Positions 49,128 through 58,079 of a DNA stretch of 64,000 bases are shown here, one piece after another. The notes under the pieces are model-generated. The model had not been told where the DNA came from, did no database searches, and worked only from the letters and a program-made list of their open reading frames with translations. Location: the NCBI RefSeq assembly GCF_016219575.1, contig NZ_JACRMG010000007.1:20160-84159 (forward strand), read 5' to 3'. A program made the position numbers and the translations under genes. The stretch comes from Bradyrhizobium sp. GTDB lineage: Bacteria; Pseudomonadota; Alphaproteobacteria; Rhizobiales; Xanthobacteraceae. Each line of letters starts with the position of its first letter. The first letter of the stretch is position 1.

Positions 49128-50005
49128 GCGGTTGCTCCGGCCTGGAGATCGGGACGGTTCAGCAGTGTGGCCACGCTTCGCCTCAGCAACACCTTGGCGA
49201 GATGCCGGCGCATCGCGGGCGTAGCCTGCTGGTCCTGCTGCGGATCGAGTTCATCCGAAAGCGCGTCTGAAACTTCGGCCAGCAGCGCCGGCGTAACCGC
49301 AACGCCCGTCAGTCGACCCGCCGCCTTCGCGAGCACGGGCTTGTCGCCAACGGCGAAATAACCAAGCCGGAGGTCGGCGAACCGATCCCCCTGCAACAAT
49401 GCCTGCGCAGCCAGGCCGACAATCGCATAGTCGCCATGCCGCCGCGCGAACTCCTGGAAGAAATGCGCCGATCCCTTGCGGGCCACCGGCAGTTCGAGCG
49501 CGACCAGCAAATCCTGCGGCGCGAGCTTCGTCTCGTAGATCCCGGTGAAGAAATCTTCTGCGGCAATCCGCCGCTCGCCGCCGGGGCCGCGCACGACGAT
49601 GGTCGCCCCCAGCGCCAGCATGCAGGCCGGCAATTCTGAAGCGGGATCCGCCTGTGCAAGGCTGCCGCCGATGGTGCCCCGGTTGCGGATCGCGGGGTGG
49701 GCGACATGCGCCACCGCCGCCTTGAGCAGCGGCGCACATTTCACAATGTCGGATGATTTCAGGAGATCGGCATGCCGGGTCAGCGCGCCGATGACGAGCG
49801 TCTCGCCCTTCACCGCGATCCCGCGCAATTCCTTGAGATCACTGATGTCGACGATCAATTCCGGCGCAACCAGTCGCAGGTTTATCGCGGGAATCAGGCT
49901 CTGTCCGCCCGACAGCACCCTGGCCTTCTCACCATGCAAGACAAGCAGCTCCAGCGCATTGGCAACGCTGGTTGCGCGTGCATAGGCGAAAGCCGATGCC
50001 TTCAT
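49124..50005 (-). CDS. FAD-binding medium subunit (CoxM-like)
   Basis: A 293-residue flavoprotein subunit. FAD-site motifs are ARVLSGGQSLIPAINLRL (about residues 28-45) and HPAIRNRGTIGGSLAQADPASELPA (about 103-127). The C-terminal CO_deh_flav_C part follows. It is the first gene of the leftward unit that runs through the hydroxylase, the ABC importer and enoyl-CoA hydratase. The gap to the divergent LLM gene (50006-50184) should hold the promoter. Confidence 0.93.
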   Translation of the reverse strand: MKASAFAYARATSVANALELLVLHGEKARVLSGGQSLIPAINLRLVAPELIVDISDLKELRGIAVKGETLVIGALTRHADLLKSSDIVKCAPLLKAAVAHVAHPAIRNRGTIGGSLAQADPASELPACMLALGATIVVRGPGGERRIAAEDFFTGIYETKLAPQDLLVALELPVARKGSAHFFQEFARRHGDYAIVGLAAQALLQGDRFADLRLGYFAVGDKPVLAKAAGRLTGVAVTPALLAEVSDALSDELDPQQDQQATPAMRRHLAKVLLRRSVATLLNRPDLQAGATA

Positions 50006-50184
50006 TCAGGCGAGCCCTCCCCGGCCCTGCTTTTCTGCTTTTGAGGGATTAGAGGGTGTGGCTTTTCAAAGGTCAAGCTGCTTGATTTTGCAGTGCTTTC
50101 GACTTTCGGGGGCTTGCCTTGATCGATTGGACGACGCACGCTCCCGCCGACCAAGAAGGGTCGCCCCGGGGAGGTGCAGAAATC

Positions 50185-51291
50185 ATGAAGCTCGGGTTCT
50201 TCACGATGCCGATCCATCCCCTGGAGAAGGATTGGCGGCAGTCCCTGAAGGAGGACCGGGAAGCTTTCCTGCTGGCGGACGAGTTGGGATTTGCAGAAGC
50301 CTATGTCGGCGAGCACGTCACCGACCGGGCCGAGAACATCACCTCCTGCATCACCTTCATCGCCTGGCTTGCGGCGGCCACCCGGCAGATCAAGCTCGGC
50401 ACCGGCACCGTCAACATGCCGAACAGCCATCCGGCCGCGGTCGCAGCCTCCATCGCCATGCTCGATCACATGCTCGACGGCCGGCTGATTTTCGGGATCA
50501 GCCCGGGCGGCCTGCTGTCCGATGCCGAGATGTTCGGCAATCTCGACGCCGACCGCAACGCAATGTTCCTCGAGGCCATCAATCAGGTGCTCGCCATCTG
50601 GGAGGGCAAGCCGCCCTACAATCTCGCCGGCAAGTACTGGAACATCTCGGTCGAGAAAACCCTGATCGAGGACATCGGCCAGGGATTTGTTGCAAAGCCG
50701 CTGCAGCGCCCGCATCCGCCGATCGTCGTCACGGCAGTCGCCCCCTTCTCCAAGGGCGTCACCGAGGCCGCAGCGCGCGGCTGGGATCCGATCTCGGCCA
50801 ACTTCCTGATGCCGGCCTGGGTGAAGAGCCACTGGCCGAAATATGTCGAGGGTTGCGAGCGCGGCGGCCGGCCGGCCGATCCAGCCAACTGGCGCGTGGC
50901 GAAAAGCGTTTTCGTCGCCGGGGATGCGGCCACCGCCAAGGCCTACGCCACCGATCCGAACGGCCCCTATGTCTATTACTACCGTTCCCTCTTCACCAAG
51001 CTGAAGCGAGGCGGCCGCATCGAGCTGTTCAAGACCCGGCGCGACCAGCCCGATGACGAGGTCACGCTGGAATCGATCTGCGACAAGCTCATCATCCACG
51101 GCACGCCGGATAGTGTTGCCGATCAGTTGCTGGCCTTCCAGGAGGAAGTCGGAACCTTCGGCACCCTTCTCTACGCCGGCAAGGATTGGCGGGACCGCGA
51201 GCTTGGCCGCCGCTCCATGATCCTGATGGCCGAGCAGGTCCTGCCACGCGTCAATGCCGGAAGCTCGCGCAGCGCCGACGCCGCGGGTTAA
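50185..51291 (+). CDS. LLM-class flavin-dependent monooxygenase
   Basis: A 368-residue luciferase-like protein from ATG 50185 behind GGAGG; longer in-frame starts lack this. It begins MKLGFFTMPIHPLEKDW and has LADELGFAEAYVGEHVTDRAEN, LAAATRQIKLGTGTVNMPNSHP, MLDHMLDGRLIFGISPGGLLSDAEMFG and HGTPDSVADQLLAF. These enzymes use reduced flavin and oxygen. The flavin reductase at 52184 could supply it. It is followed nine bases later by a deacetylase-family gene. Confidence 0.9.
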   Translation: MKLGFFTMPIHPLEKDWRQSLKEDREAFLLADELGFAEAYVGEHVTDRAENITSCITFIAWLAAATRQIKLGTGTVNMPNSHPAAVAASIAMLDHMLDGRLIFGISPGGLLSDAEMFGNLDADRNAMFLEAINQVLAIWEGKPPYNLAGKYWNISVEKTLIEDIGQGFVAKPLQRPHPPIVVTAVAPFSKGVTEAAARGWDPISANFLMPAWVKSHWPKYVEGCERGGRPADPANWRVAKSVFVAGDAATAKAYATDPNGPYVYYYRSLFTKLKRGGRIELFKTRRDQPDDEVTLESICDKLIIHGTPDSVADQLLAFQEEVGTFGTLLYAGKDWRDRELGRRSMILMAEQVLPRVNAGSSRSADAAG

Positions 51292-51300
51292 CGGGAAACG

Positions 51301-52176
51301 ATGACCCTCTCCGATCGCATTCCCTATCAGGCGCAGGTCGACCGGCCGAAACTGGCGCTTCCCGGCGGCAAGCGGCTTGCGGTGTGGGTGATCCTCAACG
51401 TCGAGGAATGGCGGATCGAGAACGCCATGCCGCGCACGGTGCTGTCACCGCCGATGGGACAACCGCTGCTGCCCGATGTGCCGAACTGGTCGTGGCACGA
51501 ATACGGCATGCGCGCCGGGTTCTGGCGCCAGTTCAAGGCGCTCACCGAGCGCAGTATCCCGGTGACGCTCGCGATCAACGGCAATGTCTGCAATTCCTAT
51601 CCGCGCGTCGCCTCTGCCGCGCTGGAAGCCGGCTTCGAGTTCATGGGCCATGGCTTCCTGCAAGGCCCGATGCACAAGCTCGACAACCAGGCCGACGCGA
51701 TCAAGCGCGCAGTGGACACCATCGCCAAATTCACCGGCAAGCCGCCGCGCTCGTGGGAGAGTCCCGGCCTCACCGAAACCGCGGATACGCTCGACCTGCT
51801 CCGCCTCAACGGCATCGACTATGTCGCGGACTGGGTGATCGACGATCTGCCGCAGGACGTAGAGACCCCGCACGGCACTATCACCACCATCCCCTATTCG
51901 GTGGAGACCAACGACATCGTCATCCATGCCCTGCAGCATTTGTCATCAGAGCAATTCCTGAAGCGCTGCACCGATCAGTTCGACCGCCTTTATCTGGAAG
52001 GCGCCGACAACGCACGGGTGATGGCGATCTCGATCCATCCCTACATCACCGGCGTGCCGCACCGTATCAAGTATCTGGAAGCGCTACTCGACTACGTCAT
52101 CGGCCATGACGGCGTTGCGCTGATGACGGCCAGCGAAATCGGCGACTGGTACCGCGCCGAGATGGCGAAGACGTAG
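51301..52176 (+). CDS. Polysaccharide-deacetylase-family (PuuE-like) hydrolase
   Basis: A 291-residue NodB-fold protein without a signal peptide. It contains LAVWVILNVEEWRIENAMPRTV, WHEYGMRAGFWR, LAINGNVCNSYPRVASAALEAG and PRSWESPGLTETADTLDLLRLNGIDYVADWVIDDLPQ (in parts SWESPGLTET, YVADWVIDDLPQ). This branch is linked with allantoinase-like and other amide hydrolases rather than cell-wall sugars. It is cotranscribed with the LLM gene. Substrate unknown. Confidence 0.85.
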   Translation: MTLSDRIPYQAQVDRPKLALPGGKRLAVWVILNVEEWRIENAMPRTVLSPPMGQPLLPDVPNWSWHEYGMRAGFWRQFKALTERSIPVTLAINGNVCNSYPRVASAALEAGFEFMGHGFLQGPMHKLDNQADAIKRAVDTIAKFTGKPPRSWESPGLTETADTLDLLRLNGIDYVADWVIDDLPQDVETPHGTITTIPYSVETNDIVIHALQHLSSEQFLKRCTDQFDRLYLEGADNARVMAISIHPYITGVPHRIKYLEALLDYVIGHDGVALMTASEIGDWYRAEMAKT

Positions 52177-52183
52177 CGCGGCG

Positions 52184-52729
52184 CTATTTGCCGTCGCCCG
52201 GGACGAACTTTCCGAAGCCGCCGCGCGCGAACAGCAGCGGCTCCTGCCCGTTGTAGGAATAGGCCTCGACCGCGCCGAGGAAGATGATGTGGTCGCCGCC
52301 ATAATAGCGGTTCACGGCGCGGCACTGGAACTGGGCGACGCTGCCGGCGATGATCGGGGCATTACCGAGCCCCGGCTTCCATTCCACGCCTGCGAACTTT
52401 TCGCCGGACGACTTTGCGAACTTCAGCGCCAGTTCCTGTTGCGAGACGTCGAGCACGTTGACGGCAAAATGGCTGGCGTTCTGGAAGATCGGCAGGCCCT
52501 GCGAGAACATGCCGAGGCTCCACAGCACCAGCGGCGGGTTCAGCGACACCGAGGCGAATGAATTGCAGGTCACGCCATAAGGCTTGCCGTCAACCGCCAT
52601 CGCCGTGACGATGGTGACGCCGGTGCCGAACGTGCCGAGCGCATTGCGAAAGTCCCGGGGATCGATCGCCGAGTTGTCCGTGGCAAACTCGTTGGCCGGA
52701 TCGGCCGGATGTTTTGGAACGTCGGACAT
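52184..52729 (-). CDS. Flavin reductase family protein
   Basis: A 181-residue protein of the HpaC/HsaB type. FRNALGTFGTGVTIVTAM (about residues 27-44), GVTCNSFASVSLNPPLVLWSL (about 53-73) and FAVNVLDVSQQELALKFA are characteristic. It reduces FMN or FAD with NAD(P)H for an oxygenase. The gene starts seven bases after the acyl-CoA-dehydrogenase-like monooxygenase gene stops, so the two should form a two-component system. It is convergent with the deacetylase-family gene. Confidence 0.93.
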   Translation of the reverse strand: MSDVPKHPADPANEFATDNSAIDPRDFRNALGTFGTGVTIVTAMAVDGKPYGVTCNSFASVSLNPPLVLWSLGMFSQGLPIFQNASHFAVNVLDVSQQELALKFAKSSGEKFAGVEWKPGLGNAPIIAGSVAQFQCRAVNRYYGGDHIIFLGAVEAYSYNGQEPLLFARGGFGKFVPGDGK

Positions 52730-52736
52730 CCAGGCC

Positions 52737-53963
52737 TCAGAGCGTCAGATTTTCGGAAGGCAGGCCGATCGCAACGCGGCCGTAATTGGTTCCCGCCGCA
52801 TCGAAATTGAATGCGAGGTGCGAGTTGATCGCGTGCGCGTCGCGGAACTGGCGCTGCAACGGGCCCGAGGTGAACAGGCTGCGCGCGCCGCTCGCGGTGA
52901 ACAGCAGCGATACCGCCTCGGTGCAGAGGTTGACGGCGAAAGCCCCGTCGCGGCGCAGCCGCGTCTTCTCGGCGATATCGGGGATATCTCCGCGCCGTGC
53001 ATCGGCCATGGCGTTGATGCAGTTGGTGCGCATCAGCAGCCGTGCGGTGTCGACCTTGGCAGAGGCTTCCGCGATCTTGATCTGGGTCGTCTGCATGTCG
53101 CCGAGCTTGGCGCGGTTGTAGGTCGAGGCGCGATACCGCGCCTGTCCCACATAATCGTCGAGGCAGGCCTGCGCATTGCCGAGACCTACTCCCGACAGCA
53201 CGTAGGGAAACAGCGAGAACACCGGCAATGCGTAGAGCGCATTCGGATTGGCCGCGCTGCCCGGCGTCGGTCCGCCGGCGAGATCGCTGACCATAATCGA
53301 CATGTAGCCGGGGACGAAGACATCGACCACCTTAACGTCGTTCGAGCCCGTCCCGCAGAGACCGGTGGCGTTCCAGGTGTCGTTGATTTTGTAGTCGCTG
53401 CGATGGAGCAGGAAGATGCGGTACTCGATGCCGTCGGCCTCGTCATCGGTCTCGACCACCCCGGCAAGCATGTTCCACTCGCAGGACTCCACGCCCGAGG
53501 AGAACGGCCAATGGCCGGAGAGCGTGTAGCCGCCCTTGGCCTTTCGGGCGCGCCCGGCAGGGAAGATGAAGGACGAGGCGATCAGCGCATTGACGTCCCT
53601 GCTCCACACCGCCTCCTGCGCGCGCGGATCGAACATGCCGAGCATCCAGTGATGGCTGGAGAGATTGGCGAAATTCCATGCCACCGACGCATCCGCCTGC
53701 CCGAGCGCATCGGCGCAGTCGACCAGCGCGACATAATCCAGCTCGGAGCCGCCGACACGCTTCGGCTGCAGGATCCGGAACAGGCCCGTGTCGTGGAGGG
53801 CGCGCTCGGTCTCTGGCGGCAAACGGCGCAGCGCCTCGGTCCGGGAAGCGCGTTCGCGCAGTTCCGGGATCAGCGCGCGGGCGCGGGCGACCATGTCGGC
53901 ATAGCCGTCCATGCCTTGTCCCGAGACAAGACGGACGTCAGGCTTGCGGGGGCTTCCGGCCAT
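52737..53963 (-). CDS. Acyl-CoA-dehydrogenase-fold flavin monooxygenase (HsaA/DszC-like)
   Basis: A 408-residue protein of the group D monooxygenases. Seen are LPPETERALHDTGLFRILQPKRVGGSELDYVALVDCADALGQADASVAWNFAN (in parts LPPETERALHDTGLFRI, KRVGGSELDY, GQADASVAW), GGYTLSGHWPFSSGVESCEWNML, and GTGSNDVKVVDVFVPG. It lacks the usual acyl-CoA dehydrogenase catalytic Glu context and pairs with a flavin reductase gene seven bases downstream. It probably hydroxylates an aromatic or sterol-ring-type compound. Confidence 0.88.
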   Translation of the reverse strand: MAGSPRKPDVRLVSGQGMDGYADMVARARALIPELRERASRTEALRRLPPETERALHDTGLFRILQPKRVGGSELDYVALVDCADALGQADASVAWNFANLSSHHWMLGMFDPRAQEAVWSRDVNALIASSFIFPAGRARKAKGGYTLSGHWPFSSGVESCEWNMLAGVVETDDEADGIEYRIFLLHRSDYKINDTWNATGLCGTGSNDVKVVDVFVPGYMSIMVSDLAGGPTPGSAANPNALYALPVFSLFPYVLSGVGLGNAQACLDDYVGQARYRASTYNRAKLGDMQTTQIKIAEASAKVDTARLLMRTNCINAMADARRGDIPDIAEKTRLRRDGAFAVNLCTEAVSLLFTASGARSLFTSGPLQRQFRDAHAINSHLAFNFDAAGTNYGRVAIGLPSENLTL

Positions 53964-54045
53964 TTGCGCTTCCTCGCCCGGCCACGCGTTACGGCCAAGT
54001 CTCCTTCTTCATTTATCCCCCGCACCCTCCCCGTTCAAGCCGCGC

Positions 54046-55278
54046 TCAGACCCGCTCGATGATGATCGCGGGCGCCATGCCGCCGGCGGCGCACATGGTC
54101 ACCAGGCCGCGCTTGAGGTCGCGCCGCTCCAGTTCGTCCAGCACGGTGCCGATCAGGATCGACCCGGTCGCGCCGATGGGATGGCCGAGCGCGATCGAGC
54201 CGCCATTGACGTTGACCTTGTCGCGGTCGAGCTTGAGGTCGCGGATGTATTTTTCGGCGACCACCGCAAAGGCCTCGTTGATCTCGAACAGGTCGATGTC
54301 GTCGATGGTCAGCCCCGCCTTGGCCAGCACCTTGCGCGTCGCCGGCACCGGCGCGTTCAGCATCAGGGTCGGCGAGTCCCCCATATTGGCGATCGCCACC
54401 ACGCGCCCGCGCGGCTTCAGGCCGTGCTTCTTCGCATAGTCAGGCGAGGCCAGCAGGATTGCGGCGGCGCCGTCTACCACACCGGACGAATTGCCGGCGT
54501 GATGAACGAAGTTGATGTCGACATCGGGGAATTTGTCGAGGATCAGCTTGCGGTAGGTCGTGCCCTTGTCGTCGAGCGCGTAGTCGGCGATTGCCGGGAA
54601 AGCCGGCTTGAGCTGCGACAGCGCCTCCATCGTGGTCTGCGGCCGCGGATATTCTTCCCGGTCGAGTGCGAGCGTGCCGTCCTCGCGATAGACGGGAACG
54701 AGGCTCTTCTTGAAGTGGCCGCCCTTGATCGCAGCGTCGGCGCGCTTCTGGCTCTCCAGCCCGAGCGCATCGACATCCTGCCGCGATATGCCTTCCATGG
54801 TCGCGATCGCGTCGGCGCAGACACCCTGATGCGATTGCGGATGCCTGGCGCGAAGGCGAAGGTTGCCGGCATCCATCATCATCGGACCGCCGCCGCGGCG
54901 GCCATCCATCGACATCATCTCGCAGCCGCCGGCAATCAGGAGATCCTCGGAGCCCGCCATGATGGAATTGGCCGCCATGTTGACGCTGGTGATGCCGGAG
55001 CCGCAAAAGCGATCCAGCGTCACGGCACTGGCGTGAACGTCATAGCCGGCATCGAGCGCCGACATCCGTCCGAGATCGCCGCTCTGGGTCGCGACCTGCG
55101 CGCTGCAGCCCCAGACGATGTCGTCGACTTCCGCTGTGTTGATGCCGGTGCGCTCGGCCAGCGCGCGCAGCACGGTGGCGCCGAGCTGCTGCGGATGAAT
55201 GCCCGACAGCGCGCCCTTGCCAGCCTTGCCGATGCCACGCGGAGTTCTGCATGCGTCGATGATTAGCGCCTCAGGCAT
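54046..55278 (-). CDS. Acetyl-CoA acetyltransferase (thiolase)
   Basis: A 410-residue thiolase from ATG 55278. Catalytic parts are TLDRFCGSGITSVNMAA with the acyl-accepting Cys (about residues 90-106), NEAFAVVAEKYI, GGSIALGHPIGATG with the His and TMCAAGGMAPAIII with the second Cys. Substrate-binding FVHHAGNSSGVVDGAAAILLAS is also present. It ends degradation of beta-ketoacyl-CoA by releasing acetyl-CoA. It lies 82 bases upstream of the flavin-monooxygenase gene on the same strand. Confidence 0.94.
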   Translation of the reverse strand: MPEALIIDACRTPRGIGKAGKGALSGIHPQQLGATVLRALAERTGINTAEVDDIVWGCSAQVATQSGDLGRMSALDAGYDVHASAVTLDRFCGSGITSVNMAANSIMAGSEDLLIAGGCEMMSMDGRRGGGPMMMDAGNLRLRARHPQSHQGVCADAIATMEGISRQDVDALGLESQKRADAAIKGGHFKKSLVPVYREDGTLALDREEYPRPQTTMEALSQLKPAFPAIADYALDDKGTTYRKLILDKFPDVDINFVHHAGNSSGVVDGAAAILLASPDYAKKHGLKPRGRVVAIANMGDSPTLMLNAPVPATRKVLAKAGLTIDDIDLFEINEAFAVVAEKYIRDLKLDRDKVNVNGGSIALGHPIGATGSILIGTVLDELERRDLKRGLVTMCAAGGMAPAIIIERV

Positions 55279-55396
55279 GGTGTGTTCCCTCTGAATTCGT
55301 TGATTGGCGGCATTTGCAACCGCCTGTCCCCCCAAGTCAATTCGTACTGCCGCAGGGCGTGGCAAAACCTCATGCAATTTCGTCGGACATAGCGGC

Positions 55397-56539
55397 TCAA
55401 CGCAATTTTCTGAAGTAGTCCCGCACCTCCCGCACGAACAGGTCCGGCTGCTCGAACGCCGCGAAATGGCCACCCTTCGGCATCTCGCTCCAGTGCGTGA
55501 TGTTGGTGTAGCTCGCTTCCATCCACTTGCGCACCGGCGTGACGATCTCTTTGGGGAACACGGCAACGCCGGTCGGTACCTTCACGGTATGCGCGGTCCG
55601 CTTCTTCGGCCCGAAGCTTTCCCAATAGAGCCGCGCCGAAGATGCGGCGCTCGCGGTGACCCAATAGAGCATCACGTTGTCGAGCAACTCGTCGCGGGTG
55701 AAGATGTTTTCGGGGTGGCCGTTGCAGTCGGTCCAGGCCCAGAATTTCTCCAGTATCCACGCCGCCTGCCCGCTCGGCGAGTCCGTCAGCGCATAGCCGA
55801 GCGTTTGCGGCCGGGTGGACTGCTGCTTGGAATAGCCGGAATCCCAATCGGCATAATATTGAATGCCCTTCAGCGCCCGTGCCTCTTCCGGTGTCGGCTG
55901 GCCCTCGACATTGGGCCGCGCCGACATCGCGAGCGTGATGTGGATGCCGGCGCAATGATCGGCGTCCTGCTCGCCGAGCGATGTTGTCACCGCCGAACCC
56001 CAGTCGCCGCCTTGTGCGCCATAACGCGCATAGCCGAGCCGATCCATCAGAACGGCCCAGGCTTGCGCGATGCGATCGACGCCCCAGCCCGTCGCCGTGG
56101 GCTTGCCCGAGAAGCCGAAGCCGGGCAGCGATGGACACACGACGTGAAACGCATCGGCTGCATTGCCGCCATGAGCGACGGGATCGACGAGCGGCTCGAT
56201 CACCTTGTGGAACTCCACCACCGAGCCCGGCCAGCCATGGGTGATGATCAGCGGCGTCGCCTGCGAATGGGGCGAGCGGGCATGGATGAAGTGGATCCCG
56301 AGGCCGTCGATATCGGTCGTGAATTGCGCGAACCGGTTGAGCGCCGCCTCGCGCTTCTTCCAGTCATATTGCTCGGCCCAGTAGCCGCAGACGTCCTTGA
56401 TCCACTTCAGCGGCACGCCCTGGCTCCAGTCGTCGACCAGTTCGGTCTCCGGCCAGCGCGTATTGCGCAGCCGCGATTTCAGATCGGTGAGGACAGCGTC
56501 GGGCACTGCGATGCGAAAGGGGTTGATCAATTCGTCCAT
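55397..56539 (-). CDS. Epoxide hydrolase family protein
   Basis: A 380-residue alpha/beta hydrolase with the N-terminal epoxide-hydrolase cap (PFRIAVPDAVLTDLKSRLRNTRWP, LKWIKDVCGYWAEQYDW). The oxyanion motif is THGWPGSVVEF (about 98-108), the nucleophile Asp lies in YGAQGGDWGSAVT (about 168-180) and the His in MPKGGHFAAFEQPDLF near the end. It opens epoxides to diols, probably cleaning up products of the oxygenases nearby. It is 118 bases upstream of the thiolase gene. Confidence 0.92.
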   Translation of the reverse strand: MDELINPFRIAVPDAVLTDLKSRLRNTRWPETELVDDWSQGVPLKWIKDVCGYWAEQYDWKKREAALNRFAQFTTDIDGLGIHFIHARSPHSQATPLIITHGWPGSVVEFHKVIEPLVDPVAHGGNAADAFHVVCPSLPGFGFSGKPTATGWGVDRIAQAWAVLMDRLGYARYGAQGGDWGSAVTTSLGEQDADHCAGIHITLAMSARPNVEGQPTPEEARALKGIQYYADWDSGYSKQQSTRPQTLGYALTDSPSGQAAWILEKFWAWTDCNGHPENIFTRDELLDNVMLYWVTASAASSARLYWESFGPKKRTAHTVKVPTGVAVFPKEIVTPVRKWMEASYTNITHWSEMPKGGHFAAFEQPDLFVREVRDYFRKLR

Positions 56540-56817
56540 GGGCGGAGCTCACACGAGGGAGGCGGTTGCGGTAGCCTATCACCGCAAGAATGCGGTATCA
56601 GCCATGCTGTCACCGCGAGGCGGCGCAGAGCAGAGCTGGCATGCGTGAGTATACACGCGACGCTTGCGGCCAGCGCTAGTACAATACGGCCGCGCGAATC
56701 ATCAACGCGGGTAACAAGCCGGCGCGGTCTCGAGCAATTTTCCTGAATGTCGAGACGACGCGAGCCGGCACTGCATCCAGGGGAGGTATATCGCAACAAC
56801 GACGTTCGGTACGAACC

Positions 56818-57900
56818 ATGCTGATCCTCTTCGAAGGGACATTGGGCGCCCGCCAAACCCAGCGCTTTGTCGAGGAGATGCTGCACGCGGGACATTGGAG
56901 CTGGGATCTCGATTCCGGATCCATGCAATGGTCGCGCGGCGTCCTGGATTTGCTGGGCCTGGAGGGGACGGGCGTCGCGCCGACCAGTTCGGCATTCATG
57001 GATGCGATCCATCCCGACGACAGGAACGCGCAAAGCGACCTCGAGCAGATGTTGCGCGACTCGATCGCCATCGAGCGCGAATTTCGCATCGTGAACTCCA
57101 GCGGGCGCGTGCGCTGGATTGCGGTCAAGGCCGAGCCCATCGCCGGCCCCTCCGGCAATCCGAACCGGGCCGTCGGAATCTGCTACGATGTCACCAAGCA
57201 CCGCGAAGAGCTGCAGCTGATGAACAGACATCAGCGTCGCCTCGAAGGAGTGTACCGGCTCGCCAATCTCCTGATATGGACGGCGAAGCCGGACGGCTCG
57301 CTCCGCGAAATCCTTTGCTGGAAAGGCGGCGAAAAGCTTGACCGCAGCGATCGCCCTGCCATCGGCTGGGACAGCCTGATCCATCCCGACGATTTGGCTT
57401 CGTTCAGCGCCAGCTGGACGACCGCCGTGGAAACACGCCAGCCGCTGCTGGTCCAGCATCGATTGCTCACCCCCGACGGTGCAGAGCACGATTGCTGGTC
57501 GAGAGCCGTTCCGATCCTGGACCCGCAAGGCGACATCCAGGAATGGATCGGCTCGTCTCGAAATATCGAGGACATAGACCTGCTCTTCCCGCGCAAGCCC
57601 GGCAAGCCGACGGGCACGCAGGTGCGAGCAGCCAGGGCGATCCTCGGCTGGTCGGTCAAGGAGCTGGCCCTTGCCAGTCGCGTCAGCCAGGGCACGATCC
57701 GCGGCATGGAAGCGATCGACGGACCGCTGCAGCGATACGCGGCGGAAGCGGCCGCCATCCAGACTGCCCTGTTCAATGCCGGCGCAGAATTCACCTTCAG
57801 CCCGGACGGCGAGCCCGGCGTGAGGCCGCGCAAGCCGCGACCCCGCGCGCCAACTGTTGCTTCCCTCGGGCCGGGCGCCGACAGAATTTGCTCGAAATAG
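56818..57900 (+). CDS. PAS-PAS-HTH one-component regulator
   Basis: A 360-residue protein without membrane segments. PAS 1 (about residues 22-135) has HAGHWSWDLDSGSMQWSRGVLDLLG, FMDAIHPDDRN and IEREFRIVNSSGRVRWIAVKAEPI. PAS 2 (about 145-255) has LIWTAKPDGSLREIL, DSLIHPDDLASF and GDIQEWIGSSRNIED. The last 90 residues hold an XRE-like helix-turn-helix (AARAILGWSVKELALASRVSQGTIRGMEAI) like short stand-alone alphaproteobacterial regulators. There is no kinase domain. It may sense a small ligand, haem or flavin, but no cofactor residue can be named. Confidence 0.82.
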   Translation: MLILFEGTLGARQTQRFVEEMLHAGHWSWDLDSGSMQWSRGVLDLLGLEGTGVAPTSSAFMDAIHPDDRNAQSDLEQMLRDSIAIEREFRIVNSSGRVRWIAVKAEPIAGPSGNPNRAVGICYDVTKHREELQLMNRHQRRLEGVYRLANLLIWTAKPDGSLREILCWKGGEKLDRSDRPAIGWDSLIHPDDLASFSASWTTAVETRQPLLVQHRLLTPDGAEHDCWSRAVPILDPQGDIQEWIGSSRNIEDIDLLFPRKPGKPTGTQVRAARAILGWSVKELALASRVSQGTIRGMEAIDGPLQRYAAEAAAIQTALFNAGAEFTFSPDGEPGVRPRKPRPRAPTVASLGPGADRICSK

Positions 57901-58079
57901 ATATTGCCGCGCACACCCGCTGCGAATTTTGACCCGGCGCGGCCGGCAATGGTGAATTTTTTCTTAACCCGGCCGTAAACCCGCTCGTCTACGCTTGAAC
58001 TCGTACTGCACGACCTTGCGGCAGGCGCGACCAGATGCGGCCTGCCAACCGAACCAGCCATATTACCTGAGAGCCCATC

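Noticed and set aside
46252..50005. Carbon monoxide dehydrogenase
   Set aside because: Subunit layout matches, but the active-site loop is CQYRAVGHPI rather than AYRCSFR, so CO oxidation is not supported.
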